DNA of 64,000 nucleotides from Roseateles sp. XES5 (GCF_020535545.1 NZ_CP084753.1:248001-312000), one strand, 5' to 3'; counted from the stretch's first letter, positions 26,810-36,953 are shown. Made by a program: numbers and translations. Notes: generated by a model from the sequence alone, not told the origin.

Positions 26810-28012
26810 ATGCCCGCCATCGCCGACCGTCTCAAGAACGTTTCCGTCTCCGCCTCCGCCGCCATGACCCAGCGCGCCCGCGACCTTGCGGCCAAGGGCG
26901 TCAAGGTCATCAGCCTGTCCTCCGGCGAGCCGGATTTCGCGACCCCCGCCAACGCCATCGAAGCGGGGCACGCGGCGGCGCTTGCCGGCGACACAAAATA
27001 TCCACCGCTCGACGGCACGCCGGCTTTGCGCCAGGCGATTGCGCGCAAGTTCAAGCGTGACAACAATCTCGACTACGACCCCTCCGAGATCGTCGTCGCC
27101 GGCGGCGGCAAGCAGATCATCTTCAACGCCGTCATGGCCACCTGCGATCCCGGCGACGAGGTCGTGATCCCGTCGCCCTCCTGGATCAGCTACGCGGACA
27201 TCGTGAAGTTTGCCGGCGCCGTACCGGTGCCGGTCGACTGCCCGCAGCAGAACGGCTTCAAGCTGCGCGCAGAGGACCTCGACGCCGCCATCACGCCGCG
27301 CACGAAATGGCTGTTCCTGAACTTTCCGAACAATCCGACGGGCGCGGCCTGCTCACGCGCCGAGATGAAGGCCATCGCCGAGGTGATGCTCAAATATCCG
27401 CATGTCTGGATCATGACCGACGACATGTACGAGCACCTGATCTATGACGGTTTCGAATTCTGCACCATCGCCGAGGTGGAGCCGCGCCTGAAGGATCGTG
27501 TGCTGACGGTCAACGGAGCGTCCAAGGCCTATGCAATGACGGGCTGGCGCCTCGGCTTCTGCGGTGGGCCGAAGGACCTCATCAAGGCGATCAGCAACGT
27601 CAACGGGCAGAACAGCGGCGGCACGTCGACCATCACCCAGGCCGCCGTCGCCGCCGTGCTCGACGGACCGCAGGACCTGCTGAAGGAGCGGGCGGCGATC
27701 TACAAGACCCAGCGCGATTTCGTCGTGGAACGGCTCGGCGAAATCGGGGGACTTCGCTGCCACAAGCCGGAAGGCGCCTTCTACGTCTTCCCGAACATCG
27801 CCGAACTCATCGGCAGGACGAGCAAGGGCGGGCGCAAGATCGAGACAGACACCGATTTCGTCCTGGGCCTGCTCGATGAGCATCATGTTACGACCGTGCA
27901 AGGGGCAGCCTACGGCATGAGCCCGTTCTTCCGCATCTCCTATGCCACCGGCATGGAGCAACTCGAGGAAGCCTGCGGTCGCATCGCAGAATTCTGCGCC
28001 GGCTTGCGCTAG
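26810..28012 (+). CDS. Class I PLP-dependent aminotransferase (aspartate-type)
   Basis: This is a 400-residue aminotransferase of the AatA type. It has LSSGEPDFATPANAIEAG, FPNNPTGAACS, TDDMYEHLIYDG and NGASKAYAMTGWRLGF, where K239 binds PLP. The arginine in SPFFRISYATG near the C-terminus would bind the substrate carboxylate. Aspartate or aromatic amino acids with 2-oxoglutarate are likely substrates. It lies 30 bp downstream of pxpA in the same direction, so it may use the glutamate made by 5-oxoprolinase. Its stop overlaps the stop of the convergent LysR gene by 3-4 nt. Confidence 0.88.
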   Translation: MPAIADRLKNVSVSASAAMTQRARDLAAKGVKVISLSSGEPDFATPANAIEAGHAAALAGDTKYPPLDGTPALRQAIARKFKRDNNLDYDPSEIVVAGGGKQIIFNAVMATCDPGDEVVIPSPSWISYADIVKFAGAVPVPVDCPQQNGFKLRAEDLDAAITPRTKWLFLNFPNNPTGAACSRAEMKAIAEVMLKYPHVWIMTDDMYEHLIYDGFEFCTIAEVEPRLKDRVLTVNGASKAYAMTGWRLGFCGGPKDLIKAISNVNGQNSGGTSTITQAAVAAVLDGPQDLLKERAAIYKTQRDFVVERLGEIGGLRCHKPEGAFYVFPNIAELIGRTSKGGRKIETDTDFVLGLLDEHHVTTVQGAAYGMSPFFRISYATGMEQLEEACGRIAEFCAGLR

Positions 28013-28920
28013 GTCTGACCTTTGAGCCGTGCGGTCAGCTCCATCAGGATTGACCGCACGGCCAGCGCCGGCTCGGACAGTTCACTCTGATCGGAAACAC
28101 AAAGCGACAGCGTTTCCTCGATTCGCGGCGCCACCACGCGCGAGACGATGGGCTCGGAGCTCTCGGCGACGATGCGCTCGGCAATGGCGCGCGGCATGAT
28201 GGTCGCGCCGACGCCGCGGCTGACGGCGCGGCCGAGGGTGCGGACGATCTCCACCTCCGCAACGACGTTCAGCGAGAGGCGACCGCGCGTGAAGGCGAGG
28301 TCGATGGCGCGGCGCACGAAATTGTAGGGCGGCGGCAGGAGGAGCGGCAGATCGTTCAGCGCGCTGACGGGTAGGGGAGCCTCACCCGGTTCGATGCCGA
28401 AATCGCCGTGCGCGACGAGATGGAATTCCTCCGTGAAGACCGGCTCGAAACGCACGCCCTTGATCGGTCCGGTGCCGTGGATCAGGGCCATTTCCAGCCG
28501 GCCGTTCATGATCATCTGGCTGTAGGTCTGGCCAACGCTTTCGGTAAGGTGAAGGAGGATTCCGGGATGGCGCTTGCGGGTTTCGGTGAGAAGATCGACG
28601 GAGAGGGTCGCCGCGCTCGAAAACGGCACGAGACCGACCGAGACACGGCCGACGAGCGTCGATCCAGCCGCCGTCACGTCGGCCTGCGCCTGATCCATCT
28701 GGCGCAGGATGATCTGGGCATGGCGGTAGACCGCCTTGCCCGCCTCCGTCATCGAGACGCCCTGCTGGCTGCGGATCAGGAGTTTCTGCCGGAAGTGATC
28801 CTCCAGCGCGGCGAGCTGCTGGCTGAGCGCGGGCTGGGCGATGTGCAGCACGTCGGCGGCGCGGGTGATGCTGCCGGTGTCGACGATGACGATGAAGGAT
28901 TTGAGACGCCTGATATCCAT
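28009..28920 (-). CDS. Nac-like LysR-family transcriptional regulator
   Basis: This is a 303-residue LysR regulator. The N-terminal winged HTH reads MDIRRLKSFIVIVDTGSITRAADVLHIAQPALSQQLAALE, and the rest is a LysR substrate-binding domain. The N-terminal half is close in sequence to nitrogen assimilation control protein Nac. An ATA-N9-TAT dyad (28981-28995), the published Nac recognition pattern, lies in the promoter region shared with the divergent SDR/transporter/sugar-acid genes. The likely role is control of that operon. Start at 28920; an in-frame start at 28950 is less likely. Confidence 0.88.
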   Translation of the reverse strand: MDIRRLKSFIVIVDTGSITRAADVLHIAQPALSQQLAALEDHFRQKLLIRSQQGVSMTEAGKAVYRHAQIILRQMDQAQADVTAAGSTLVGRVSVGLVPFSSAATLSVDLLTETRKRHPGILLHLTESVGQTYSQMIMNGRLEMALIHGTGPIKGVRFEPVFTEEFHLVAHGDFGIEPGEAPLPVSALNDLPLLLPPPYNFVRRAIDLAFTRGRLSLNVVAEVEIVRTLGRAVSRGVGATIMPRAIAERIVAESSEPIVSRVVAPRIEETLSLCVSDQSELSEPALAVRSILMELTARLKGQT

Positions 28921-28980
28921 ATGCCGAACCTGTCCGTGACGGTGCCGCATGTTACAGGCCCGAGAGGTGCGGGCAAGCCC

Positions 28981-28995
28981 ATAAGGCTTCCTTAT
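28981..28995. promoter_or_regulatory. ATA-N9-TAT dyad, candidate LysR (Nac-like) site
   Basis: ATAAGG-CTT-CCTTAT is a perfect 6-bp inverted repeat with a 3-bp centre. It fits both the LysR-type dyad and the ATA-N9-TAT consensus known for enteric Nac. It is 60 bp from the LysR start and 75 bp from the SDR start. Confidence 0.6.
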
Positions 28996-29070
28996 CCATC
29001 CAGATTCAAACGGTCTTATTCAGAGCGAAAAAGCTTCGCTACTCTCTCTTTCAACAACAGGGGAACAACA

Positions 29071-29823
29071 ATGTCCTTTTCCGATTACAGAACCGCGCTG
29101 GTAACAGGCGCCTCCTCCGGGATCGGCGCTGCGGTCGTCGAGCGGCTCCGCCGCGAGGGTCTGGACGTGCATGCCGTCGCCCGGAGCGAAGGTGCATTGC
29201 AGGCGCTTGCCGCACGGACGGGCTGCGTTCCCCATGCCATCGACGTCACGGACCGTGCAGCGCTCGCAAAACTCTGCGGCGAGATCGAGTTCGACATTCT
29301 CGTCAACAATGCCGGCGTTGATCGGCCGAAGAAATTCCTGGAGGCGGAGGATGGTGACATCGACCTCCTCGTCGATGTCAACCTGCGCGCCGTCCTCCAC
29401 CTCTGCCGGCTGATCGTTCCCGGCATGGCGGCGCGCGACCGCGGCCATGTCGTCAACATCACCTCGATCGCCGGCAACTACAATTTCGGAGGCAATTCGA
29501 CCTACCACGCCACCAAGGCCGGCGTGGCGATGCTCTCCAACCAGCTTCGTATCGATACGTTCGGCAAGCGCGTGCGGGTGACGGAAATCTGCCCTGGCCG
29601 CGTGGCGACCGACATCTTCAATCACGTGCATGGCGACGATCCGTCCATCCGCGAACGCTTCATCGACGGCTTCGAGCTGCCGCAGGCCTCCGATATCGCC
29701 GACGCCATCGCCTTTGCCATTGCAGCCCCCGTCGCGGTCAATATCGGCCATATGGAAATCACGCCGACGCTCCAGGTGATGGGTGGCCTGCAGACGGCCC
29801 GCCCGCAGGAGCGGCAGCCGTGA
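29071..29823 (+). CDS. SDR-family oxidoreductase
   Basis: This is a 250-residue short-chain dehydrogenase. The cofactor motif is TGASSGIGAAV, the NNAG motif is in LVNNAGVDRPK, and the catalytic Ser-Tyr-Lys is Ser in NITSIAGNYNF with YHATK. It is most like YdfG/serine-type 3-hydroxy acid dehydrogenases, but substrate is not fixed. ATG at 29071 follows AGGGGA. Its stop overlaps the GTG start of the first permease (GTGA), so it is the first gene of the ABC transporter operon. Confidence 0.85.
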   Translation: MSFSDYRTALVTGASSGIGAAVVERLRREGLDVHAVARSEGALQALAARTGCVPHAIDVTDRAALAKLCGEIEFDILVNNAGVDRPKKFLEAEDGDIDLLVDVNLRAVLHLCRLIVPGMAARDRGHVVNITSIAGNYNFGGNSTYHATKAGVAMLSNQLRIDTFGKRVRVTEICPGRVATDIFNHVHGDDPSIRERFIDGFELPQASDIADAIAFAIAAPVAVNIGHMEITPTLQVMGGLQTARPQERQP

Positions 29824-30527
29824 AGGGCTTCGACCTCGCCGCCATTCTCGGCAATCCCGAATACATGGCCATGCTGGCGCACGGCATCGAGATGACCTTC
29901 ATCATCGCGATCTGCTCGTGGCTGCTGGCAATGAGCCTTGCGGTGCTGCTGCTCGCGGTCCGCTTCTCCCCGGGGCGGATCGGCAATTCGGTGGTGGCGG
30001 GTTACGTATCCTATCATCGCAACGTGCCGACGCTGGTGCAGCTCATGCTTTGGTATTTCGGCATCTACACGATCCTGCCCACGGGTGTGGCGGATTGGCT
30101 GTCGGCCCATTCGGCCGAGATGATCTTCGCAGTCATCGGCCTCGGCCTCTGCCAGGCGGCCTATTTCAGCGAGGATCTGCGGTCAGGCCTGCGCTCGGTC
30201 AGTCCCGGCCAGATGGAGGCCGCGCGCGCACTCGGGCACGGCTACATCTCCTCCATGCGCTACGTGCTGATCCCGCAGGGCGTGCGCAATGCACTGCCGG
30301 CACTGGTCAACCACTCCGTCTCGCTCTTCAAGAATTCCAGCCTTGCCATCGTCATCGGCGCACCGGAGCTCAGCCACGCGGTCAAGGAGATCGAGAACCT
30401 CTCCTTCCGCACCTTTGAGATCTATCTGATCGGTACGGTTCTCTACCTCGTCTTCTCGCTCGTCATCATGGGGGCCGGCGCCTGGCTGACCTGGCGCGCC
30501 GATCCGCTGAACGGAGCGCGCCGATGA
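29820..30527 (+). CDS. Polar amino acid-type ABC transporter permease 1
   Basis: This is a 235-residue permease of the HisM/GltJ type with about five helices and the EAA loop [31 protein letters not shown]. The start is GTG at 29820 and overlaps the SDR stop. It pairs with the next gene, whose start overlaps its stop by 4 nt (ATGA). GltJ-like permeases usually carry acidic amino acids. Confidence 0.88.
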   Translation: MKGFDLAAILGNPEYMAMLAHGIEMTFIIAICSWLLAMSLAVLLLAVRFSPGRIGNSVVAGYVSYHRNVPTLVQLMLWYFGIYTILPTGVADWLSAHSAEMIFAVIGLGLCQAAYFSEDLRSGLRSVSPGQMEAARALGHGYISSMRYVLIPQGVRNALPALVNHSVSLFKNSSLAIVIGAPELSHAVKEIENLSFRTFEIYLIGTVLYLVFSLVIMGAGAWLTWRADPLNGARR

Positions 30528-31276
30528 TCCACGACCTGATCGCCATTATCGACGAATACTGGCTGCTGCTCCTCATCGGCCAATATCCGAACGGCCCGCT
30601 CGGTGGCCTTGCCAACACGCTGATCCTGTCGGCGCTCAGCATCGTCATTGCGTTTCCCTTCGCCATCCTGCTCGCCTTCGCCCGCCTTTCAAAATACCGG
30701 GCGCTGCGCTGGCCGGTGACAGTGCTTGTCTACGTGACGCGCGGCGTGCCGCTGCTGATGCTGGTGCTGTGGAGTTACTTCCTCGTTCCGCTCCTGACGG
30801 GCGCCGACGTGCCGAGCTTCCTGACCATGCTCGCCACCCTGGTGATCTATCAGGGCGCGTTTCTCAGCGAGATCATCCGCGCCGGCATCGTGGCGCTGGG
30901 GCAGGGGCAGATGGATGCCGCAAGGGCCCTCGGCCATGGCTGGTTCGGCGCCATGCGCTACGTCATCCTGCCGCAGGCGCTCTACAACATGATCCCGAGC
31001 ATGCTGTCGACCTTCGTGGCGACCATCAAGGACACGACTCTCGGTTACGTCATCAATGTGCCGGACCTCACCTTCGCGGCCAGCCAGGTCAACAACCAGC
31101 TCCTCACGCAGCCCTTCCAGGTCTTCCTGATCCTGGCGCTCACCTACTACGTGATCTGCTGGTCGCTGACCGCGCTCACCAATGTCGTCGAGCGGCGCAT
31201 CACCCGCCGCCGTGCCGGCCTTGCCGCCCCCCGGCGCCGGCCTCCCCTGATCACCAACGCCACGGAGCAGCCATGA
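30524..31276 (+). CDS. Polar amino acid-type ABC transporter permease 2
   Basis: This is a 250-residue permease of the GltK type. [17 protein letters not shown] and the EAA loop [33 protein letters not shown] are conserved. It overlaps the first permease gene and the ATPase gene by 4 nt each. It forms the heterodimeric channel with permease 1. Confidence 0.88.
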   Translation: MIHDLIAIIDEYWLLLLIGQYPNGPLGGLANTLILSALSIVIAFPFAILLAFARLSKYRALRWPVTVLVYVTRGVPLLMLVLWSYFLVPLLTGADVPSFLTMLATLVIYQGAFLSEIIRAGIVALGQGQMDAARALGHGWFGAMRYVILPQALYNMIPSMLSTFVATIKDTTLGYVINVPDLTFAASQVNNQLLTQPFQVFLILALTYYVICWSLTALTNVVERRITRRRAGLAAPRRRPPLITNATEQP

Positions 31277-32040
31277 CCGCTTCAGTATCCGCCTCCGCGA
31301 AGGAGCAGACGATCCGGCTTGCCGACGTCCGCAAGAGCTATGGCGAGTTCGACGTGCTGAAAGGCATCGACGCCACCGTCTCGCGCGGCGAGGTGGTCGT
31401 TATCTGCGGCCCCTCCGGTTCAGGCAAGTCGACGCTGATCCGCACCGTCAACCGACTTGAGGAAATCAACAGCGGCTCGATCTTCTTCGAAGGCCAGGAC
31501 ATCCATGCTCCACTCAAGAGCCGGGACCTGAACCGTCTGAGAAGCCGCATCGGTTTCGTTTTCCAGAGCTTTAACCTCTTCCCGCATCTTTCGGCGGTGG
31601 ACAATGTCGCCATGTCACCCATCCGGGTGAAAGGCGTGCCGGCAGCCGAAGCGCAGGAAAAGGCGCTGAAGCTGCTCGATCGGGTCGGCTTGCGCGAAAA
31701 GGCCAACAGCTACCCTGCCCAGCTCTCCGGTGGTCAGCAGCAGCGCGTGGCCATTGCCCGCGCCCTCTCGATGGACCCCATCGTGATGCTGTTCGACGAG
31801 CCCACCTCGGCCCTGGACCCCGAGATGGTGGGCGAGGTGCTGGATGTGATGGTGCAGCTGGCCCACGAGGGCATGACCATGATGTGCGTGACGCACGAGA
31901 TGGGCTTTGCCCGCGAGGTGGCCGACCGCATCTGGTTCATCGATGGCGGCCAGATCATCGAGACGGCGACGCCCGACGAATTCTTCAAGAATTCGAAGCA
32001 TCCACGCGCGCAACGGTTCCTTGCGGACCTGCGCCACTAA
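31273..32040 (+). CDS. Polar amino acid-type ABC transporter ATP-binding protein
   Basis: This is a 255-residue ABC ATPase of the GlnQ/GltL type with Walker [11 protein letters not shown]-loop [10 protein letters not shown], signature [15 protein letters not shown], Walker [13 protein letters not shown] and H-loop [15 protein letters not shown]. The start overlaps the permease stop (ATGA). From about 31740 to 31925 the codon choice becomes CTG/GTG/GCC/CCC-rich, different from the beginning of the gene (see findings). It energises the two permeases upstream. Confidence 0.92.
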   Translation: MTASVSASAKEQTIRLADVRKSYGEFDVLKGIDATVSRGEVVVICGPSGSGKSTLIRTVNRLEEINSGSIFFEGQDIHAPLKSRDLNRLRSRIGFVFQSFNLFPHLSAVDNVAMSPIRVKGVPAAEAQEKALKLLDRVGLREKANSYPAQLSGGQQQRVAIARALSMDPIVMLFDEPTSALDPEMVGEVLDVMVQLAHEGMTMMCVTHEMGFAREVADRIWFIDGGQIIETATPDEFFKNSKHPRAQRFLADLRH

Positions 32041-32064
32041 AACCAAGCAACGAAGGAGAACAGC

Positions 32065-32901
32065 ATGAAGTGCCATCATCTCATCCTCGCAGCGTCCGTC
32101 GCGGCCGCCGCGCTCGCCGGCCCCGCCAGGGCCGACCAGCTCGATGACATCGTCGCCAACAAGACGCTGCGTTGTGCGACCTTCGCCGACGTGCCGCCCT
32201 TCGCCGCGCCGGATACGCAGACCCGCGAAATGGTCGGCTTCGACGTCGACCTGTGCGGTGCCATCGCACGCGAACTCGGTGTGAAGGCCGAGATCAAGCC
32301 GGTCTCGGTGGAGGCCCGCGTACCGGAGGTCAAGCTTGGCCGCGTCGACATCACGGTCGCCAACCTTGCCTATACCAAGAGCCGTGCCGAGCAGATTCAG
32401 TTCAGCGATCCCTACTATCTCGCCAAGGAAATGCTCATCGTTCCCGCCGACGATCCCGGCAAGGTGAAGGCGGACTATGTCGGACAGCGCATCGCCTCTA
32501 CCAAGGGTTCGACCTCGGAAATGTCGATCAAGCTCAACAAGTCCGAGCCGCTGACCTTCCAGGATACGGCATCGGCCTATCTCGCCGCCCAGCAGGGCAA
32601 GGCGCGGGGCATGGTCGCCAACACCATGACGACGACCAAGCTTGTCAACGAATCCAGGACCAAGGGCCGCGAGATGCGCATGATCGAGGAGCCCATGCTG
32701 TTCCAGCCGATCGGCATCGGCATGCAGAAGGACCAGCCGGCGCTGACCGCCAAGATCAACGAGGTGCTGCGCAAGCTCGACGAAAGCGGTGAGATCAATC
32801 AGATCTGGGACAAGTGGCTCGGCCCGAACACCGAATACAAGATGACCCGTACCGACAAGGTCGCACCGCTCTCCGAACTGAAGTTCACCGAGATCCCGTA
32901 A
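32065..32901 (+). CDS. Polar amino acid-type ABC transporter substrate-binding protein
   Basis: This is a 278-residue periplasmic binding protein (SBP family 3). A signal peptide ends near GPARADQLDD. The mature part has KTLRCATFADVPPFA, GFDVDLCGAIARELG and FSDPYYLAKEMLIV, which are hallmarks of amino-acid SBPs. A ribosome site (AAGGAG) precedes the ATG. The ligand is unknown; adjacent sugar-acid genes raise the possibility of an acidic sugar derivative. A strong GC inverted repeat follows it (32951-32971). Confidence 0.88.
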   Translation: MKCHHLILAASVAAAALAGPARADQLDDIVANKTLRCATFADVPPFAAPDTQTREMVGFDVDLCGAIARELGVKAEIKPVSVEARVPEVKLGRVDITVANLAYTKSRAEQIQFSDPYYLAKEMLIVPADDPGKVKADYVGQRIASTKGSTSEMSIKLNKSEPLTFQDTASAYLAAQQGKARGMVANTMTTTKLVNESRTKGREMRMIEEPMLFQPIGIGMQKDQPALTAKINEVLRKLDESGEINQIWDKWLGPNTEYKMTRTDKVAPLSELKFTEIP

Positions 32902-32950
32902 GGGCTCGCGCGCAAGCGACCGCCTTTCCAGCATGAATCGAGCAACCCGG

Positions 32951-32971
32951 CGGCGGGCGCAGCGCCCGCCG
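32951..32971 (+). terminator. GC-rich perfect inverted repeat after the SBP gene
   Basis: Arms CGGCGGGCGC and GCGCCCGCCG (10 bp, one central base) lie 50 bp past the SBP stop and 25 bp before rraA-like gene. No T run follows. It is likely to act as a 3'-end stabiliser or partial terminator that lowers expression of the downstream sugar-acid genes relative to the binding protein. Confidence 0.5.
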
Positions 32972-32995
32972 CAACGACCACCCGTGGAAAAAATC

Positions 32996-33670
32996 ATGAC
33001 GCATATCAAGAAAATGCCCGTTCGTCCGAGCGCTGCCGAGGTTGACGCGCTTGCCAAATTTTCGCCGGCGACCATTCACGAGGCACAGGGCCGTCGCGGC
33101 GCGCTTTCCTCGCGCATCAAGCCGGTCGACTACCGCATGAAGCTCTGCGGCCCGGCCTTCACCGTGCGTTGCGCGCCGCGCGACAACATCATGCTGCAGC
33201 TCGCGATCAACTATGCTCAACCCGGCGACATCATCGTCGTTTCGGGCGGCGAATACGAGGAGGCCGGCTCGTTCGGAGACGTGCTCGCCAATGCATGCCT
33301 TGCCAAGGGTATCGGCGGCCTCGTCACGGACAGCGGCGTGCGCGACTCGTTGCAACTGCGCGAACTCGGCTTCCCGGTCTTTTCGCTCAGCGTCTGCATC
33401 AAGGGCACCGTCAAGGAAACGCTTACCTCCACCAACGACCCGATTGTCGTCGGCGGCGAGCTCATTCATCCCGGCGACATCCTCGTCGGCGACGCAGACG
33501 GCCTCGTGGTGGTGCGGCGCGAGGAGGCGCTTGAGGTGGCAGGTCTCTCGCAGGCCCGCGAAGACGCCGAAGCCGGATACATCGCCGCCTACAAGGCGGG
33601 CAAATCGGTTGTCGAGGTCAGCAAGCTCGAAGCGGTCCTGAAGGCCAAGGGCCTGACCGTCGAGGCATGA
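32996..33670 (+). CDS. RraA-fold aldolase/decarboxylase-like protein
   Basis: This is a 224-residue protein of the RraA family, which includes RNase E inhibitor RraA and 4-hydroxy-4-methyl-2-oxoglutarate / 4-carboxy-4-hydroxy-2-oxoadipate aldolases. The metal and substrate residues fall in GGLVTDSGVRDS (Asp and Arg), and GDVLANACLAKG and GDILVGDADGLVVVRRE are conserved. In a catabolic cluster an aldolase or oxaloacetate-decarboxylase role is more likely than RNase E control. Start at 32996 (GTGGAA upstream); a longer in-frame start exists but would add a low-complexity Arg/Pro extension across the hairpin. Confidence 0.75.
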   Translation: MTHIKKMPVRPSAAEVDALAKFSPATIHEAQGRRGALSSRIKPVDYRMKLCGPAFTVRCAPRDNIMLQLAINYAQPGDIIVVSGGEYEEAGSFGDVLANACLAKGIGGLVTDSGVRDSLQLRELGFPVFSLSVCIKGTVKETLTSTNDPIVVGGELIHPGDILVGDADGLVVVRREEALEVAGLSQAREDAEAGYIAAYKAGKSVVEVSKLEAVLKAKGLTVEA

Positions 33671-33683
33671 GCGGAGAAAGATG

Positions 33684-34631
33684 ATGAGCAAGATCGAGCT
33701 TTTGCAGGTTGGCCCCTATCCAGAATGGGACCAGGAACGCCTGGATGCGCATTTCACGATGCATCGCTATTTCGAGGCGTCGGACAAGGCAGCGTTCCTT
33801 TCCGACCGCGCGGCAGGCATCCGCGGTATCGCCACGCGCGGGGAGCTTGGCGCCAACCGCGCGATGATCGAGGCGCTGCCGAAGCTCGAAGTCATCTCCG
33901 TCTACGGCGTCGGCTTCGATGCCGTCGATCTTGCCGCCGCCCGCGAGCGCAACATTCGCGTCACCAACACGCCCGACGTGCTCACCAAGGACGTCGCCGA
34001 CCTCGGCGTCGCCATGATGCTGGCGCAGGCGCGCGGCGTCATCGGTGGGGAAACATGGGTAAAAAGCGGAAATTGGGCGGAGAAGGGCCTCTATCCCTTG
34101 AAGAGCCGCGTGCACGGCAAACGCGTCGGCATTCTTGGCCTTGGCCGCATCGGCTACGAAGTGGCCAAGCGCCTTGCCGGCTTCGACATGGACATCGCCT
34201 ACAGCGACACCGGGCCGAAGGATTTTGCCAGGGACTGGACCTTCATCGCCGATCCGGCGGCGCTTGCCGAACGCTCAGACTTCCTCTTCGTCACGCTCGC
34301 CGCCTCCGCCGAGACGCGCCATATCGTCGGCCGCAAGGTCATCGAGGCGCTCGGGCCGGAAGGCATGTTGATCAACATCTCGCGCGCCTCCAACATCGAC
34401 GAGGACGCCCTTCTCGATGCACTCGAGACAAGGACGCTCGGTTCTGCCGCACTCGACGTGTTCGAGGGAGAGCCCAATCTCAATCCGCGCTTCCTGGCGC
34501 TGGATAATGTGCTCCTCCAGCCGCACATGGCATCCGGTACGGTGGAAACTCGCAAGGCCATGGGTCAGCTCGTCTTCGACAACCTGTCGGCCCATTTCGA
34601 AGGTCGGCCGCTGCCGACACCGGTTCTGTGA
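33684..34631 (+). CDS. NAD(P)-dependent D-2-hydroxyacid dehydrogenase (keto-gluconate reductase-like)
   Basis: This is a 315-residue D-isomer 2-hydroxyacid dehydrogenase. The Rossmann motif is GILGLGRIG. The catalytic Arg, Glu and His are in NISRASNID, VFEGEPNL and LQPHMASGT. In sequence it falls with hydroxypyruvate / 2-ketogluconate reductases. Start at 33684, with GGAG 7 nt upstream; the ATG at 33681 is equally in frame. With idnD, idnO and gluconokinase downstream, reduction of a keto-sugar acid to gluconate or idonate is a reasonable role. Confidence 0.82.
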   Translation: MSKIELLQVGPYPEWDQERLDAHFTMHRYFEASDKAAFLSDRAAGIRGIATRGELGANRAMIEALPKLEVISVYGVGFDAVDLAAARERNIRVTNTPDVLTKDVADLGVAMMLAQARGVIGGETWVKSGNWAEKGLYPLKSRVHGKRVGILGLGRIGYEVAKRLAGFDMDIAYSDTGPKDFARDWTFIADPAALAERSDFLFVTLAASAETRHIVGRKVIEALGPEGMLINISRASNIDEDALLDALETRTLGSAALDVFEGEPNLNPRFLALDNVLLQPHMASGTVETRKAMGQLVFDNLSAHFEGRPLPTPVL

Positions 34632-34641
34632 GGAAATGGGC

Positions 34642-35673
34642 ATGAAAGCGATCGTCATCCATGCGGCCAAGGACCTGCGGATCGAGGACAGCACGGCGGA
34701 GGCGCCCGGTCCCGGCGAGGTGGAGATCCGTCTTGCCGCCGGCGGCATCTGCGGCTCGGACCTGCATTACTACAATCACGGCGGCTTCGGTACGGTGCGG
34801 CTGAAGGAACCGATGATCCTCGGCCACGAGGTCTCCGGCCACGTCGCCGCCCTCGGCGAAGGGGTCTCCGGCCTCGTCATCGGCGACCTCGTCGCCGTCT
34901 CGCCCTCGCGGCCCTGCGGCGCGTGCGACTATTGCCTGAAAGGCTTGCAGAACCATTGCTTACATATGCGGTTCTATGGCTCCGCCATGCCCATCCCGCA
35001 TATCCAGGGGGCTTTTCGGGAGCGGCTGGTCGCGAAGGCAAGTCAATGCGTCAAGGCGGAAGGCCTTTCTGCCGGGGAGGCCGCAATGGCCGAACCGCTG
35101 TCGGTGACGCTGCATGCCACACGCCGGGCCGGCGAGATGCTGGGCAAGCGCGTTCTTGTCACCGGCTGCGGGCCGATCGGCACGCTGTCGATCCTGGCTG
35201 CGCGCCGGGCCGGCGCGGCCGAGATCGTCGCGGCCGACCTGTCCGAACGTGCGCTTGGCTTTGCCCGCGCGGTCGGCGCGGACCGCACGATCAATCTGTC
35301 CGAAGACCGCGATGGGCTCGTCCCGTTCAGCGAAAACAAGGGCACGTTCGACGTGCTCTATGAATGCTCCGGCGCACAGCCGGCACTCGTCGCCGGCATC
35401 CAGGCCTTGCGTCCTCGCGGCGTCATCGTGCAGCTTGGCCTTGGCGGCGAGATGAGCCTGCCGATGATGACGATCACCGCCAAGGAACTGGACCTGCGCG
35501 GCTCGTTCCGTTTCCATGAGGAATTCGCGGTCGCGGTCAGATTGATGCAGGGTGGACTGATCGACGTGAAACCGCTGATAACCCATACATTGCCGCTCGC
35601 CGACGCGCTTCGGGCCTTCGAGATCGCCTCGGACAAGGGCCAATCGATGAAGACGCAGATCGCATTCGCTTGA
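34642..35673 (+). CDS. idnD: L-idonate 5-dehydrogenase-like zinc alcohol dehydrogenase
   Basis: This is a 343-residue medium-chain dehydrogenase. The catalytic zinc is held by Cys in GGICGSDLHYYNHGG and His in LGHEVSGHV. The structural zinc Cys residues are in PCGACDYCLKGLQNHC, and the NAD site is TGCGPIGTLSI. It resembles L-idonate 5-dehydrogenase, which oxidises L-idonate to 5-ketogluconate. The ATG at 34642 has AGGAA 6 nt upstream. It is followed 10 bp later by idnO, as in the classical pathway. Confidence 0.85.
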   Translation: MKAIVIHAAKDLRIEDSTAEAPGPGEVEIRLAAGGICGSDLHYYNHGGFGTVRLKEPMILGHEVSGHVAALGEGVSGLVIGDLVAVSPSRPCGACDYCLKGLQNHCLHMRFYGSAMPIPHIQGAFRERLVAKASQCVKAEGLSAGEAAMAEPLSVTLHATRRAGEMLGKRVLVTGCGPIGTLSILAARRAGAAEIVAADLSERALGFARAVGADRTINLSEDRDGLVPFSENKGTFDVLYECSGAQPALVAGIQALRPRGVIVQLGLGGEMSLPMMTITAKELDLRGSFRFHEEFAVAVRLMQGGLIDVKPLITHTLPLADALRAFEIASDKGQSMKTQIAFA

Positions 35674-35683
35674 AGGACCGCCC

Positions 35684-36439
<756 letters not shown>

Positions 36440-36440
36440 G

Positions 36441-36953
36441 ATGGTGCGTTCATCCGCGCCAAGCCGCATCGTCCTGATGGGGGTCGCCGGCTGCGGAAAG
36501 TCGGCGGTCGGCGCGGCGCTCGCCGCTCGTCTCGACGCCGTTTATCTCGATGGCGACGACCTGCACCCGCCGGAAAACATCGCCAAGATGACCAGGGGCG
36601 AACCGCTCACCGACGACGACCGCTGGCCCTGGCTTTCCCGCGTCGGACAGACACTTGCCAACCCGGAGGGTATCCTTGTCCTCGGCTGTTCGGCGCTGAA
36701 GCGCCGCTACCGCGATCATATCCGTGCGGAAGCGGGCGCCCCCGTCACCTTCGTGCACCTCTCCGGCAGCCGGGAGCTGATTGGCGCGCGCATGGCCGCC
36801 CGCGCCGGCCACTTCATGCCAACGAGCCTCATCGCCAGCCAGTTCGCCGCACTCGAACCGCCAGAGGACGACGAGCAAGCCATAACCGCCGACATCGGCA
36901 GACCGCTGGATGCGATTGTCGATCAAGTCGTCGGTCTGCTCGGGGTTCGCTAG
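36441..36953 (+). CDS. gntK: Gluconokinase
   Basis: This is a 170-residue carbohydrate kinase with the P-loop MGVAGCGKSAVG. DGDDLHPPENIAKMTRGEPLTDDDRWPWL is the diagnostic GntK block, and CSALKRRYRD and the LID region follow. It phosphorylates D-gluconate to 6-phosphogluconate for the Entner-Doudoroff or pentose-phosphate route. It is the last gene of the operon; the next gene is convergent (stop at 37014). Confidence 0.92.
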   Translation: MVRSSAPSRIVLMGVAGCGKSAVGAALAARLDAVYLDGDDLHPPENIAKMTRGEPLTDDDRWPWLSRVGQTLANPEGILVLGCSALKRRYRDHIRAEAGAPVTFVHLSGSRELIGARMAARAGHFMPTSLIASQFAALEPPEDDEQAITADIGRPLDAIVDQVVGLLGVR

